Source: Bradyrhizobium sp. SZCCHNS1050 (GTDB lineage: Bacteria; Pseudomonadota; Alphaproteobacteria; Rhizobiales; Xanthobacteraceae). From it: a DNA stretch of 64,000 nt. Every line of letters starts with the position of its first letter. The stretch's first letter is position 1. Positions 34,608-43,737 of this stretch are shown here, piece after piece. Under the pieces are notes generated by a model. The model had not been told where the DNA came from. It saw only the letters and a program-made list of their open reading frames with translations, and searched no databases. The translations under genes and the position numbers were made by a program. Location of the stretch: assembly GCF_032484785.1 (NCBI RefSeq), contig NZ_JAUETR010000001.1:930001-994000 (forward strand), written 5' to 3'.

Positions 34608-36386
34608 TCACAGCGAGAAGACGTAGAGCATCGAGCCGGGCTGGATCTTCTTCAGCTCGGGCGTGGATTCGATGAACCACTTGTCCCAGGCGCCGCCGAG
34701 ACCGACCAGGATCGCGACATACTGCTTGCCGTCGACCGAGAACGTCACGGGAGGCGCATTGACGCCGCCACCGGTGTTGAACTCCCACAGCTTCTGCAGG
34801 GTCTTGGCATCGAGCGCCATCACCTCGCCCGAGGGCTGGCCGGTGAAGACGAGATCGGGCGTCGACAGCATGCCACCGAGATTCGGGAACGGCGTCTCCA
34901 TCTTGCCGGCGATCTTGCCGGTGGTGACGTCGATCGCGGTCACGCTGCCCGTGATCTTGAACGGCTGGCTCGGTCCGCCGCCGGTCCAGAACTCGCGCGG
35001 CTTCAGCTTGTCCTTGGTCGCTTCTTCCACGGTGATCCGGTTGCAGCTCTCGATGACAGGGATGTACCAGAGCTTCAGGTCCGGATTGTACGAGGTCGGC
35101 GGCCAGTTCTTGCCGCCCATGTTGCCTGGGCAGATGTCCGCGACCTTGTTCTCACGATGCGGCGACACCGACGCATTGTAGCGCTGCACCGGGTTCTTCG
35201 GATCATACTCGATCGGCTTGCCGGTCTCGGCATCGAGCCCCTTGGTCCAGGTCACCTTCTTGACGAAGGGCAGGCCCCAGATGAACTTGCCGCTGGTGCG
35301 GTCGATCGCATAGGCAAAGCCGTTGCGGTCGGCCTCGAGCGCGAGCTTCAGGGTCGAGCCGTTCGGCGCGGGCACATCGACCAAGACGTTCTCGGCGACG
35401 CTGTCATAGTCGAAGGGATCGTTCGGCGTGTGCTGATAGTGCCACTTGATCTTGCCGGTGTTGGCATCGAGCGCCAGCGAACTGTCGGTGTAGAGGTTGT
35501 CGCCCGGACGATAGGCGTTGTCCCAGTCCGGACCGGGATTGCCGACGCCCCAGATGATGGTGTCGGTCGCCGGGTCGTAGGTCCCGGTCACCCAGGTCGA
35601 GCCGCCGCCGGCCGCGGCCGCGTCGTTGCTGTCCTTCCAGGTCTCGCTGCCCGGCTCGCCCTTCCCCGGAATGGTGTGGGTGCGCCAGACCTCCTTCTGC
35701 GTGCCGAGATCGGTCGCCGCGATCCAGCCGCGGATGCCGTATTCGGCGCCGGCCACGCCCGAGATCGCCATGTTCTTCACGATCAGCGGCGCACCGGTGA
35801 TGACCTCGCCCTTGTCGGGATCGGCGACCTGGCGCTGCCAGGCGACCTGTCCGGTCTCCTTGTTGGTCGCGATCAGGCGGCCGTCGAGCGTGTGCGAAAT
35901 GACCAGATTGCCCCACAGCGCGACGCCGCGATTGTCGACGCCGCAGCAGGCGATGGCGCCGGCCCAGTCGTGATCCGTCTTCGGATCCATCTTCCAGACC
36001 AGTTGGCCTTTGCCACCGCGCGCGTCGATCTTGTAGACCGAGCCCCAGCCGTCGGTGACGTAGATCATGCCGTTCTCGACGATCGGCGTGCCTTCGAGAC
36101 CGCCGTGGCTCCAGATGCCGCCGCCCTCGACGCCGCCGAGATGCATCGTCCAGGCGACCTTCAGGTTCTTGACGTTATCCTTGTTGATCTCCCTCAGCGC
36201 CGAGAACCGTGTGCCCGAGTAGTTCTTATGATGGTGCAGCCAGTTGCCGGCTTCGTTGTCGGCGTTGAGAAGCCGTTCGGGGGTCATCTCGTCGGCGGCC
36301 TGCGCCGGCGATGCAAGCTGGAAACAGGCGAAGGCTGCGCTGGCCAGCAGCACCGCCCGCAGGGTCGACCTGACGTTAGTCCTCAT
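34608..36386 (-). CDS. PQQ-dependent alcohol dehydrogenase, lanthanide-type active site
   Basis: A 592-residue periplasmic quinoprotein that oxidises alcohols and passes electrons to a cytochrome c. A signal peptide (ending SPAQA, about residue 30) is followed by an eight-bladed propeller with tryptophan-docking motifs (for example DANTGKIKWHYQ). The vicinal disulfide is C147-C148 (AIACCGVDNRG). The metal ligands of the family are E215 (GAEYGIRG) and N283 (GVGNPGP), and the catalytic Asp is D326. Two residues later is D328 (NDPFDYDSV), the extra Asp that marks lanthanide-dependent enzymes such as XoxF and ExaF; calcium enzymes have a small residue there. The gene for its cytochrome c is next downstream. 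Confidence 0.93.
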   Translation of the reverse strand: MRTNVRSTLRAVLLASAAFACFQLASPAQAADEMTPERLLNADNEAGNWLHHHKNYSGTRFSALREINKDNVKNLKVAWTMHLGGVEGGGIWSHGGLEGTPIVENGMIYVTDGWGSVYKIDARGGKGQLVWKMDPKTDHDWAGAIACCGVDNRGVALWGNLVISHTLDGRLIATNKETGQVAWQRQVADPDKGEVITGAPLIVKNMAISGVAGAEYGIRGWIAATDLGTQKEVWRTHTIPGKGEPGSETWKDSNDAAAAGGGSTWVTGTYDPATDTIIWGVGNPGPDWDNAYRPGDNLYTDSSLALDANTGKIKWHYQHTPNDPFDYDSVAENVLVDVPAPNGSTLKLALEADRNGFAYAIDRTSGKFIWGLPFVKKVTWTKGLDAETGKPIEYDPKNPVQRYNASVSPHRENKVADICPGNMGGKNWPPTSYNPDLKLWYIPVIESCNRITVEEATKDKLKPREFWTGGGPSQPFKITGSVTAIDVTTGKIAGKMETPFPNLGGMLSTPDLVFTGQPSGEVMALDAKTLQKLWEFNTGGGVNAPPVTFSVDGKQYVAILVGLGGAWDKWFIESTPELKKIQPGSMLYVFSL

Positions 36387-36477
36387 CGTTTCCTTCTCCC
36401 ATTATATTGATTATGAGTTGGAGCGAATACCGCTCCGCCAAGCGCGACGGCGGAGGGCAGCAGGCGACAAACACGCT

Positions 36478-37002
36478 TCAAGGGGACTTGCGAACCTCGA
36501 CCTCCGTTTCGATGGATCCTGCTTTCTGGAACACGATCGTGCAGGTGAAGCGCTTGCCTGGCTCGAGCGGCTCCCGCGTCTGCAGCAGCATCACGTGATA
36601 GGCGGTCGGCAGCAGCACCAGCGTGCTGCCCGCGGCAATTGGAATGTTGGGAATGGAGCGCATCGCCGGCGCGCCTTCGCCGCGGTCGACGGTGTGCCGC
36701 TCCGAAAAATTTGCGATCGGACAACGCACGCGCATCAAGGCTTCCGGCGCGGTCGTGTCATTCTTGATCGTGATCAGCAACGGGATGTCGCGTCCCACCT
36801 CGGGCGCCGCCGGCACCCACGCATCCGACAGGGTCAGGCCTTCTCCGGCCACCCCGAGCGCAGGCGCCATCGCTGCAACCGACGCCACAGAGGCCGCCAG
36901 CAATGCGCGCGAGACCGCCGGCATCACGCCGGCGCGCACGCTGCCCTCCGAGCGCGCGGACCAAACCTGATCGCGCTCCAGACTGGTCGGATCTTCCGAC
37001 AA
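36478..37002 (-). CDS. PCu(A)C-like copper chaperone protein
   Basis: A 174-residue exported protein of the DUF461/PCu(A)C family, which delivers Cu(I) to oxidases in the periplasm. The core starts LTLSDAWVPAAPEVGRDIPL and contains His in ERHTVDRGEG, Met in PAMRSI and YHVMLL (HxM), resembling the H(M)-Xn-M-Xn-HxM site. An N-terminal stretch of about 26 residues precedes MPAVSRALLAASVASVAA, which looks like the true signal peptide; the start may therefore be the ATG at 36924. It is 91 bp upstream of the PQQ dehydrogenase on the same strand and is probably the first gene of that operon. Confidence 0.82.
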   Translation of the reverse strand: MSEDPTSLERDQVWSARSEGSVRAGVMPAVSRALLAASVASVAAMAPALGVAGEGLTLSDAWVPAAPEVGRDIPLLITIKNDTTAPEALMRVRCPIANFSERHTVDRGEGAPAMRSIPNIPIAAGSTLVLLPTAYHVMLLQTREPLEPGKRFTCTIVFQKAGSIETEVEVRKSP

Positions 37003-37061
37003 CGGAGTCCCTCCCCTATATGGCCGCCTCTTTAACTTGCCCTAGGGCGGCGCCCTTTTTT

Positions 37062-37085
37062 GAATTCGTACTCTGAATTCGAATA
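37062..37085. promoter_or_regulatory. Direct repeat GAATTCG, candidate regulator site
   Basis: GAATTCGTA (37062-37070) and GAATTCGAA (37075-37083) are repeated with 13-bp spacing in the 140-bp divergent gap between the PCuAC-like gene and the first gntR gene. The region is noticeably AT-rich. It could be the binding site of one of the GntR proteins, but no consensus supports this. Confidence 0.35.
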
Positions 37086-37142
37086 CGTCGCAAATGGATT
37101 TTCTGTCTTGACATGCTAATGTCCGGCAAAACGTGATGACCC

Positions 37143-37856
37143 ATGCGAATCGTGCCCGCCGCTCCCTCTCTGGTCGACCAGGTCGTCGAAGCCATCACTG
37201 ACGAGATCGTCAGCGGCGTTCTCGCGCCGGGCTCGCGGCTGATCCAGGACGATCTGGCCCAGGCTTACGGAGTGTCGCGCCAGCCGGTTCAGCAGGCGCT
37301 GATCCTGCTGCGCGGCTGCGGGCTGGTGCAGAGCGCGCCGGGCCGCGGGTTGATCGTGGCGCCGCTCGACCCCGGCTTCGTCCGGGACCTCTATGAGATG
37401 CGGGCAGTGCTCGAAGGCCTCGCGGCGCGACTGGCCGCCGAGCGGGCGAGCGATCGCGCTGCGCGCGAAGGTCCGGCCTACATCGCGGCCGGCTACGAGG
37501 CGGTGAAGAGCGGGCTCGTCAACCGCAAGATCGAGACCGACATCGCCTTCCATCGCTTCCTCGGCGACCTCTCCGGCAACGCGCTGATCGGCGAGACGAT
37601 GGCACCGCATTGGCCGTGCCTGAAGCGGGTGATGTCCGACGTGCTGCAGAAGGAGCAGAGCATGTCACGGATGGTCTGGGACGAGCATGAGGACATTCTT
37701 GCAGCCGTCATCGAGGGCCGCAGCGCCGAGGCCGAACGGCTGAGCCGGGAGCACATTTCGCGCGCGGCCAGCGTGTTCATCCATCACCTCGAAATCCAGC
37801 AGGACAGCAAGTCCAAGCAGCGGCGGACGCTCACTGCGCGGAAATTCCCGCTATGA
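37143..37856 (+). CDS. GntR-family (FadR/FCD-type) regulator 1
   Basis: A 237-residue regulator. The N-terminal winged helix (about 8-75: VVEAITDEIVSGVLAPGSRL, QDDLAQAYGVSRQPVQQALI, CGLVQSAPGRGLIVAPLD) is followed by an all-helical FCD ligand domain with metal-binding type residues (YEMRAVLEGLAARLA; DIAFHRFLGDLSGNA; WDEHEDILAAVIEGRSAEAE). FCD regulators usually sense carboxylates. It is divergent from the PQQ dehydrogenase operon and probably controls it. A close paralogue follows 100 bp downstream. Confidence 0.9.
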   Translation: MRIVPAAPSLVDQVVEAITDEIVSGVLAPGSRLIQDDLAQAYGVSRQPVQQALILLRGCGLVQSAPGRGLIVAPLDPGFVRDLYEMRAVLEGLAARLAAERASDRAAREGPAYIAAGYEAVKSGLVNRKIETDIAFHRFLGDLSGNALIGETMAPHWPCLKRVMSDVLQKEQSMSRMVWDEHEDILAAVIEGRSAEAERLSREHISRAASVFIHHLEIQQDSKSKQRRTLTARKFPL

Positions 37857-37956
37857 CTCCGTTCAAACCGACAGCGGCCGCAATGCGAGCGCTGGGCTCC
37901 GGCACGGCAGCCTCGCATTCGCGACCGGACATCACACCTGATCCCGTGGAGGCCGT

Positions 37957-38643
37957 GTGCCGCCGCTGAAGACCCAGCCGAGCCTGACCGAACGCGTCTA
38001 CGAGCGCATTCTCTCCGACATCGTCGGCGGGGAGTTGCCGGAATCTGCCCGCCTCATCCAGGACGATCTGGCCCGCGACCTCGGCGTCTCGCGCCAGCCG
38101 GTGCAGCAGGCCCTGCTGCTGCTGCGCAATCAGGGCTTTGTGCGCGAGGCGCCGGGCCGCGGCCTGGAAGTCGCGCCGATCGACACCGACTTCATCCGCA
38201 ACCTCTATGAAATACGCGCGGTCGCCGAGGGCCTCGCCTGCCGGCTCGCGGCGACCCGCGGCGCCAAGCGAGCGGCCGAGGAAGGCCCGAATTTGATCGA
38301 GCAGGGCCGGCGCGCCGAGCGCGAGCATTCGGTCGAGAAGCTGATCGAGGCCGACGTCAGGTTTCATGAATTCCTCTACGAGATCTCCGGCAACTCCGTC
38401 ATCCAGGACACCACCCTGCCGCATTGGCTGCATCTGCGCCGGCTGATGGGCGAGGTGCTGATGCGCGACGAGACGCCGCGGCGGATCTGGGATCAGCATG
38501 AGGACATCCTGCGGGCGGTGATCGCGGGCGATGCGCAGACAGCCGAGGATCTTGCCAGGCAGCACATCACGCGAACCGCAACCGTGCTGCTGGCGCGGTT
38601 GACCAATCAGCGCGAGCGCGTGCCGGTCGCAACGGCGTCCTGA
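37957..38643 (+). CDS. GntR-family (FadR/FCD-type) regulator 2, tandem paralogue
   Basis: A 228-residue regulator with the same layout as the gene just upstream: winged helix (VYERILSDIVGGELPESARL, DDLARDLGVSRQPVQQALLL) and FCD domain (YEIRAVAEGLACRLAATRGA; DVRFHEFLYEISGNS; WDQHEDILRAVIAGDAQTAE). By eye the two share about half their residues, with key blocks identical, so they arose by tandem duplication. The start is GTG at 37957, where the alignment with the paralogue begins. The 100-bp gap before it has no recognisable operator. Confidence 0.9.
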   Translation: MPPLKTQPSLTERVYERILSDIVGGELPESARLIQDDLARDLGVSRQPVQQALLLLRNQGFVREAPGRGLEVAPIDTDFIRNLYEIRAVAEGLACRLAATRGAKRAAEEGPNLIEQGRRAEREHSVEKLIEADVRFHEFLYEISGNSVIQDTTLPHWLHLRRLMGEVLMRDETPRRIWDQHEDILRAVIAGDAQTAEDLARQHITRTATVLLARLTNQRERVPVATAS

Positions 38644-38764
38644 TCACCTCGGGCTTGGCTTCTGCCCGCAACATCCGACGGCACCGCCGTCAGGAACCCC
38701 AGCATCGTTTCGAAGGGATACCCAGCATCCCACTTCAGCGTCGGCAGCAGCGCCGCCGCTATGG

Positions 38765-40132
38765 TCAAGCCGCCGGCAAGCTGAAAGAGAACGTGGCGCC
38801 GCCCTGCGGCTCGTTGCTGGCCAACAGCTCGCCGCCGTGCTCGCGGACGATGCCGTAGCTGATCCACAGCCCGAGCCCCGTCCCCTCCCCGACGCGCTTG
38901 GTGGTGAAGAACGGCTCGAAGATGTGGGTCAGATGATCCTTGTCGATGCCCGGGCCGTTATCGGTGATGCGAAAGGCGATCTCGCTGCCCTGGCGCGCCA
39001 CCGCGACCAGAAGGCGCGGCAGGTCGGTCGATCGCATCGCGTCGATCGCGTTCTCCACGAGGTTGACGATCACCTGATGCAGCTGGCCTTCGTTGCCCAA
39101 GATCCACAGATCCGGCTCGACCTCGATCTGGATGTCGACACGATGCTGCTTGGTGCGCCCTGCCCACAGCACGGCGGTATTGATCAGTCGCTCGATGTTG
39201 ACGCGCTCGACCTCGCCGAGCTTCGAGAACGACAGGCGGCGCAGGTTCTTGACGATCTCGCTGATGCGCACCGCGCCTTCCAGCGTGCCGTCGATCAGCG
39301 GCCCGAAATCCTCGAGGATGGCGTCGATCCTCAGATCCGAGCGAAGCGCTGCGATGTCCTCGCTGACCGGCTGCTCATGGATGGCATCGAGATAGCCGAC
39401 CAGCGAGGTGCGGTAGCGCATCAGGGTGTGGATGTTGCCATAGACGAAGCTGATCGGATTGTTCAGCTCGTGGGCCACGCCGGCGACGAGCCGGCCGAGG
39501 CTCGCCATCTTCTCCTGCTCGACCAATTGCCGCTGCGCCCGCTGCAACTCCTGATGCGCCTTGTGCAGGGCCTCATAGGCGCGGCGCAGCTCGCCGATCG
39601 GACGGCCCGTCAGCACGACGCCGATGAAGCGGCCGCGATGGTCATGCCGCGGCGAGCTGTTGATCGCGAACAGATCGGAGCTGACGCCGGCTGCCGCGGC
39701 AAAGCGCAATTCACCGTCGACCACATCGGCGCTGCTGCGCGGCTTCAGCAGCGAGGCGAGCTTGGGCCGATGATCGGGATCGATCATCTCGGCGATATCG
39801 CGACCGGCGATGTCGGCCAAGGCCCGTCCCGATGTCTGCAGGAATGCGGAGTTGGCCTGCTGTACCGTGCCCCTGGCGTCGCAGACGACCAGGATGTCGG
39901 AGACGGACTCGATGACGTTGGTGACGAAGGCCTGGGCTTCCTCGAGCTCGGCGTTCTTGTGCTCGAGATCGACCTCGTAGCGCAGCAGGTCGGAATAGAC
40001 CTCGTCCATCTTGCGGATCACTTCGATCCACACGCCTTCGCGCTCGCTGTCGAGTTCGAGCGTGCTGCTGCTCGCGATAAGCTTGAGCAGCGTGTCAGCC
40101 CCGGACTCAGGAGAGTGAGTGGCCTTTGCCAT
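38765..40132 (-). CDS. hupT: Hydrogenase-regulatory sensor kinase HupT/HoxJ
   Basis: A 455-residue soluble kinase. A helical N-terminus (residues 1-65) leads to a PAS domain (about 68-180: VTNVIESVSDILVVCDARGT), a coiled coil and the H-box LVAGVAHELNNPISFVYGNI. The N box is VNLVENAIDAM; the G boxes are RITDNGPGIDKDHL and GEGTGLGLWISYGI. There is no membrane segment. In hup systems this kinase receives the H2 signal from the HupUV sensor hydrogenase and controls HoxA/HupR. It overlaps hoxA by 26 bp at the end of the hyp operon, which supports the assignment. Confidence 0.92.
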   Translation of the reverse strand: MAKATHSPESGADTLLKLIASSSTLELDSEREGVWIEVIRKMDEVYSDLLRYEVDLEHKNAELEEAQAFVTNVIESVSDILVVCDARGTVQQANSAFLQTSGRALADIAGRDIAEMIDPDHRPKLASLLKPRSSADVVDGELRFAAAAGVSSDLFAINSSPRHDHRGRFIGVVLTGRPIGELRRAYEALHKAHQELQRAQRQLVEQEKMASLGRLVAGVAHELNNPISFVYGNIHTLMRYRTSLVGYLDAIHEQPVSEDIAALRSDLRIDAILEDFGPLIDGTLEGAVRISEIVKNLRRLSFSKLGEVERVNIERLINTAVLWAGRTKQHRVDIQIEVEPDLWILGNEGQLHQVIVNLVENAIDAMRSTDLPRLLVAVARQGSEIAFRITDNGPGIDKDHLTHIFEPFFTTKRVGEGTGLGLWISYGIVREHGGELLASNEPQGGATFSFSLPAA

Positions 40133-41564
40133 GTTTCTTCAGATCGTATCTCGACAATTTGTTCCGGAGCCCCACCCTTGACAGGCCGAGCTCGCTGGCG
40201 ACGCGACTGATGTTACCATCATATTTCTCCAGACAGTGAACGATGATGGTCTTTTCAAGATCCTCGACCCTGTCCTTCAGGCTCCCGGAACCGTTGAGCT
40301 TGCCATTGGCGATCGCGGGCGCGGCGCGGCGGCCGTTGCGCCGGCCGGCGAACGGCGGACAGCGCAGTTCGTCGGCATCGGCCAGCACGGCCATGCGCTG
40401 GATCTCGTTCTGCAACTCGCGAACATTGCCGGGCCAGTGATAGCGGGAGAATTCCTCCAGCGCCGCCGGTGCGAACCGCAGATGCGGCCGGTTGAACGAT
40501 GTCTTCACCGCCGACAGCACGCCCTCGGCGATCAGCGGAATGTCCATCGGACGCTCGCGCAAGGACGGCATGTGCACCGGAAACGCGGCGAGCCGGTAGT
40601 ACAGATCGCGGCGGAAGCGGCCGGCTTCGACTTCGGCCTCGAGATCCCGGTTGGTGGCAGCGACCACGCGCACGTCGACCTGGCGCACGCGCTGCGCGCC
40701 GAGCGGCCGGATCTCGCTCTCCTGCAGCACACGCAGCAACTTGACCTGAAAGGCGGGGGATGTCTCGCCGATCTCGTCGAGAAAGATGGTGCCGCCGTCG
40801 GCGACCTCGAACAGGCCGATGCGGTCCTGATAGGCGCCGGTGAACGCGCCCTTCTTGCAGCCGAACAGCTCGCTCTCGAGCAGCTCATCGGGTAGCGCGC
40901 CGCAATTCTCGACCACGAAGGCCTTGGTGGCGCGCGCAGAGCCATAGTGAATCGCACGCGCCAGGAGCTCCTTGCCGGTGCCGGATTCGCCGGTGATCAA
41001 GACCGAGATGTCGTAGTCGGCGGCGCGCCGGCCGAGCTCGATCACGTTGCGCATCGGGCTCGCCGCCGAATGCACGATGCGGTCGAAATCATAGAGCTGC
41101 TTGGCGGCGCCGCGCTTGACCGACACCACCTTCTTGATGTGGGCCGGCGTGGCCTTCACGTCGACGCCGGCGGTCTCCGTCTCCTTCTGCAGCCGGTACA
41201 ACTGCACGGCCTCGCGGACGATCTCGATCAGGCGATCCGGCTGCCAGGGCTTTGTGATGTACTGATAGATGCCGGCCTCGTTGAGGCCGGCGATGATGTC
41301 CTCGGAGTCCGAATAGCCGGAGATGATCATCCTGACAGGGTCGGGCCACATCTCGCGCACGCGCTTCAGGAAGCTGACGCCGGATTCCTGCGGCATGCGC
41401 TGGTCGCAGATCACGGCATGCACGATCTCGCCTTCGAGCAGCTTCTCGGCGTCGTTCGTGTTGCCGGCACACAAGACCTCGAAGTCCTGGTTGAGGACGC
41501 GGCGCAGCGCCTCCTGCGACCGGACCTCGTCATCCACGACCAGTATCGTTCCCTGGATCCCCAT
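40107..41564 (-). CDS. hoxA: NtrC-family activator HoxA of hydrogenase genes
   Basis: A 485-residue sigma54-dependent activator. The receiver domain has D54 as phosphoacceptor (AVICDQRMP). The AAA+ domain has Walker A GESGTGKELLARAI, the sigma54-contact loop KKGAFTGAYQDR and Walker B DGGTIFLDEIGE. The C-terminal Fis-type HTH is ISRVASELGLSRVGLRNKLS. In related systems the unphosphorylated form activates hup transcription. It lies 8 bp after hypE and overlaps hupT, and sigma54-type promoters precede hupS and hupG in this window, consistent with its role. Confidence 0.93.
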   Translation of the reverse strand: MGIQGTILVVDDEVRSQEALRRVLNQDFEVLCAGNTNDAEKLLEGEIVHAVICDQRMPQESGVSFLKRVREMWPDPVRMIISGYSDSEDIIAGLNEAGIYQYITKPWQPDRLIEIVREAVQLYRLQKETETAGVDVKATPAHIKKVVSVKRGAAKQLYDFDRIVHSAASPMRNVIELGRRAADYDISVLITGESGTGKELLARAIHYGSARATKAFVVENCGALPDELLESELFGCKKGAFTGAYQDRIGLFEVADGGTIFLDEIGETSPAFQVKLLRVLQESEIRPLGAQRVRQVDVRVVAATNRDLEAEVEAGRFRRDLYYRLAAFPVHMPSLRERPMDIPLIAEGVLSAVKTSFNRPHLRFAPAALEEFSRYHWPGNVRELQNEIQRMAVLADADELRCPPFAGRRNGRRAAPAIANGKLNGSGSLKDRVEDLEKTIIVHCLEKYDGNISRVASELGLSRVGLRNKLSRYDLKKHGKGHSLS

Positions 41565-41572
41565 CGCGCGTC

Positions 41573-42613
41573 TCAGCAGATCCGCGGCAACTGCTCGCCG
41601 GACAGCCAGTCGACGATACGGCCGCCGCCGAAGCTCGTCGCCATCTGGACGAAGCGGTGATCATCGGCCACCGCTTCGCCGATGTCAGCCGCATCGCGGC
41701 CGAGCGGATGCGCCCTCATGGCGGCGAGCACGGCGCCGGCCAGCTCCGGCGCGACCACCGCGACGAGCTTGCCCTCATTGGCGACGTGGAGCGGATCGAG
41801 CCCGAGCAGCTCGCAGGCGGCAGCGACCGCAGGCTTCACCGGAATCGCTTCCTCCTGCAGACGGAAGCCGAGATTGGACTGCTGCGCGATCTCGTTCATC
41901 GTGGCCGCAACCCCGCCGCGCGTGGGATCGCGCATCAGCCGGATGCCGGCGCCGCCGGCTGCAACCATGTCGGCGACGAGCCCGTGCAGCGAGGCCGAGT
42001 CGGAGATGATCTCGGTGTCGAAGGTGAGGTTCTGCCGCCGCGACATGATCGCCACGCCGTGATCACCGAGGCTGCCGGACAACAGCACGCGGTCGCCGGG
42101 CCTGGCCTTGTCGGCCGAGAGATCGAGGCCGTCCGGCAGCACGCCGACGCCGGCCGTCGAAATGAACACGCCATCCGCCTTGCCGCGCTCGACCACCTTG
42201 GTGTCGCCGGTGATGATCGCAATCCCCGCCTCGCGCGCCGCCTCGCCCATCGCATCGGCGATCCGTTTCAGGTCGGAAAACGCAAACCCCTCCTCGATGA
42301 TGAAGCTCGCCGACAGATACAGCGGCCTGGCGCCGGCCATGGCGATGTCGTTGACCGTGCCGTGCACCGCCAGCGAGCCGATATTGCCGCCGGGGAAGAA
42401 CAGCGGCGAGACCACGTAGCCGTCGGTCGTCATCACCATGCGGCCGGCGGCGACGTCGAACGCCGACTGGTCGTTGCCACGCGCCAGCCATTCATTGCCG
42501 AACGCCTCGTGGAACAGGCCGGCAATCAGTTGCGCCATCGCGCGACCGCCGGCGCCATGCGAGAGATCGACGCAGCCGTTCTTCATGTCGAGCCGGCGCT
42601 GATGCATGCTCAT
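41573..42613 (-). CDS. hypE: Hydrogenase maturation protein HypE
   Basis: A 346-residue PurM-like protein. It dehydrates the carbamoyl group that HypF loads on its C-terminal Cys to give the cyanide ligand of the NiFe site. The sequence ends QLPRIC, so the essential terminal Cys is present. Typical motifs are GNDQSAFDVAAGRMVMTTDG, GTVNDIAMAGARPLYLSASF, SGSLGDHGVAIMS and RDPTRGGVAATMNEIA. The start is the ATG at 42613, which overlaps the hypD stop by 4 bp; the next in-frame ATG (42607) is possible. Confidence 0.96.
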   Translation of the reverse strand: MSMHQRRLDMKNGCVDLSHGAGGRAMAQLIAGLFHEAFGNEWLARGNDQSAFDVAAGRMVMTTDGYVVSPLFFPGGNIGSLAVHGTVNDIAMAGARPLYLSASFIIEEGFAFSDLKRIADAMGEAAREAGIAIITGDTKVVERGKADGVFISTAGVGVLPDGLDLSADKARPGDRVLLSGSLGDHGVAIMSRRQNLTFDTEIISDSASLHGLVADMVAAGGAGIRLMRDPTRGGVAATMNEIAQQSNLGFRLQEEAIPVKPAVAAACELLGLDPLHVANEGKLVAVVAPELAGAVLAAMRAHPLGRDAADIGEAVADDHRFVQMATSFGGGRIVDWLSGEQLPRIC

Positions 42614-43737
42614 GATGCAAGCCTCCGCTGATGGTCGCGGAAGCGGCCATAGGTCCAATGCGCCGCGCAGGCGCCTTCCGACGACACCATGCAGGAGCCG
42701 ATCGGCGTCTCCGGCGTGCAGGCGGTGCCGAACAGCCGGCAGTCCACCGGCTTCTTCAGGCCGCGCAGAATGGCCGGACATTCGCAGGCCGGATTGTCGG
42801 CCACAACCAGCTCGGACATGGCAAAGCGCAGCTCGGCGTCGAGATGCGCGAAGGCGGGCCGCAGTTTCAATGCGCTCGCCGGAATGCTGCCGAGGCCGCG
42901 CCATTCGAACTGGTCGCGCAGTTCGAAGATCTCGGCGACCTCGCGGATGGCGCGCTGGTTGCCGCTGGCGGTGACGGCGCGACGGTACTGGTTCTCCACC
43001 TCGTGGCGGCCGTCATTGACCTGCTCGATCAGCATCAGGATCGCCTGCATCATGTCGAGCGGCTCGAAGCCTGCGATCACGACGGGCTTGCCGTCATCGC
43101 GCGCGAACGGCGCGTAGGGCTCGGTGCCGATCACGGTCGAGACATGCGCCGGCCCGACGAAGCCGTCGATCTCGACCGTGTCGTCGCTGTCGAGGATCGC
43201 GCGCATCGCCGGCGGCGTCAGCACGTGGTTGCAGAACACGGTGAAGTTCGACAGCTGCTTCTTCTCGGCGGCCCGGATCATCACGGCGGTCGGGGGCGTC
43301 GTGGTCTCGAAGCCGATGGCGAAGAACACCACCTCGCGACCAGGATTCTGCTCGGCCAGCGCGATCGCATCCAGCGTCGAATACACCATGCGGACGTCGG
43401 CGCCGCGCGCTTTCGCCTTGAGCAGCGAGGACCCGCGCGAGCCCGGCACGCGCATCAGGTCGCCATAAACGCAGAGGATGACCTCGGCCCGTTCGGCCAG
43501 CGCGGTCGCCATGTCGATGCGCCCGGCGGGCAGCACGCAGACCGGACAGCCGGGGCCATGGATCATGCGCACATTGTCGGGCAGCATGTCCTCGAGGCCA
43601 TAGCGCGCGATCGCATGGGTATGTCCGCCGCAGAACTCCATGAAGCGATAGGCGCGCGCCGGATCGGCCTTGGCGCGGATGGCGCGCGCAAGACCTGTCG
43701 CCAACTCCTTGTCGCGAAACTCGTCGGCATATTTCAT
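42610..43737 (-). CDS. hypD: Hydrogenase maturation protein HypD
   Basis: A 375-residue iron-sulfur protein that, with HypC, assembles the Fe(CN)2CO unit. It carries the essential motifs: FCGGHTHAIARYGLEDMLPD, GPGCPVCVLPAGRID, the ETTTPPTA segment, and the C-terminal 4Fe-4S Cys set (PACECPAILRG; VDCRLFGTACTPETPIGSCM; EGACAAHWTYGR). The ATG at 43737 (MKYADEFRDKEL) is the normal start; it overlaps hypC by 4 bp. Confidence 0.96.
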   Translation of the reverse strand: MKYADEFRDKELATGLARAIRAKADPARAYRFMEFCGGHTHAIARYGLEDMLPDNVRMIHGPGCPVCVLPAGRIDMATALAERAEVILCVYGDLMRVPGSRGSSLLKAKARGADVRMVYSTLDAIALAEQNPGREVVFFAIGFETTTPPTAVMIRAAEKKQLSNFTVFCNHVLTPPAMRAILDSDDTVEIDGFVGPAHVSTVIGTEPYAPFARDDGKPVVIAGFEPLDMMQAILMLIEQVNDGRHEVENQYRRAVTASGNQRAIREVAEIFELRDQFEWRGLGSIPASALKLRPAFAHLDAELRFAMSELVVADNPACECPAILRGLKKPVDCRLFGTACTPETPIGSCMVSSEGACAAHWTYGRFRDHQRRLAS

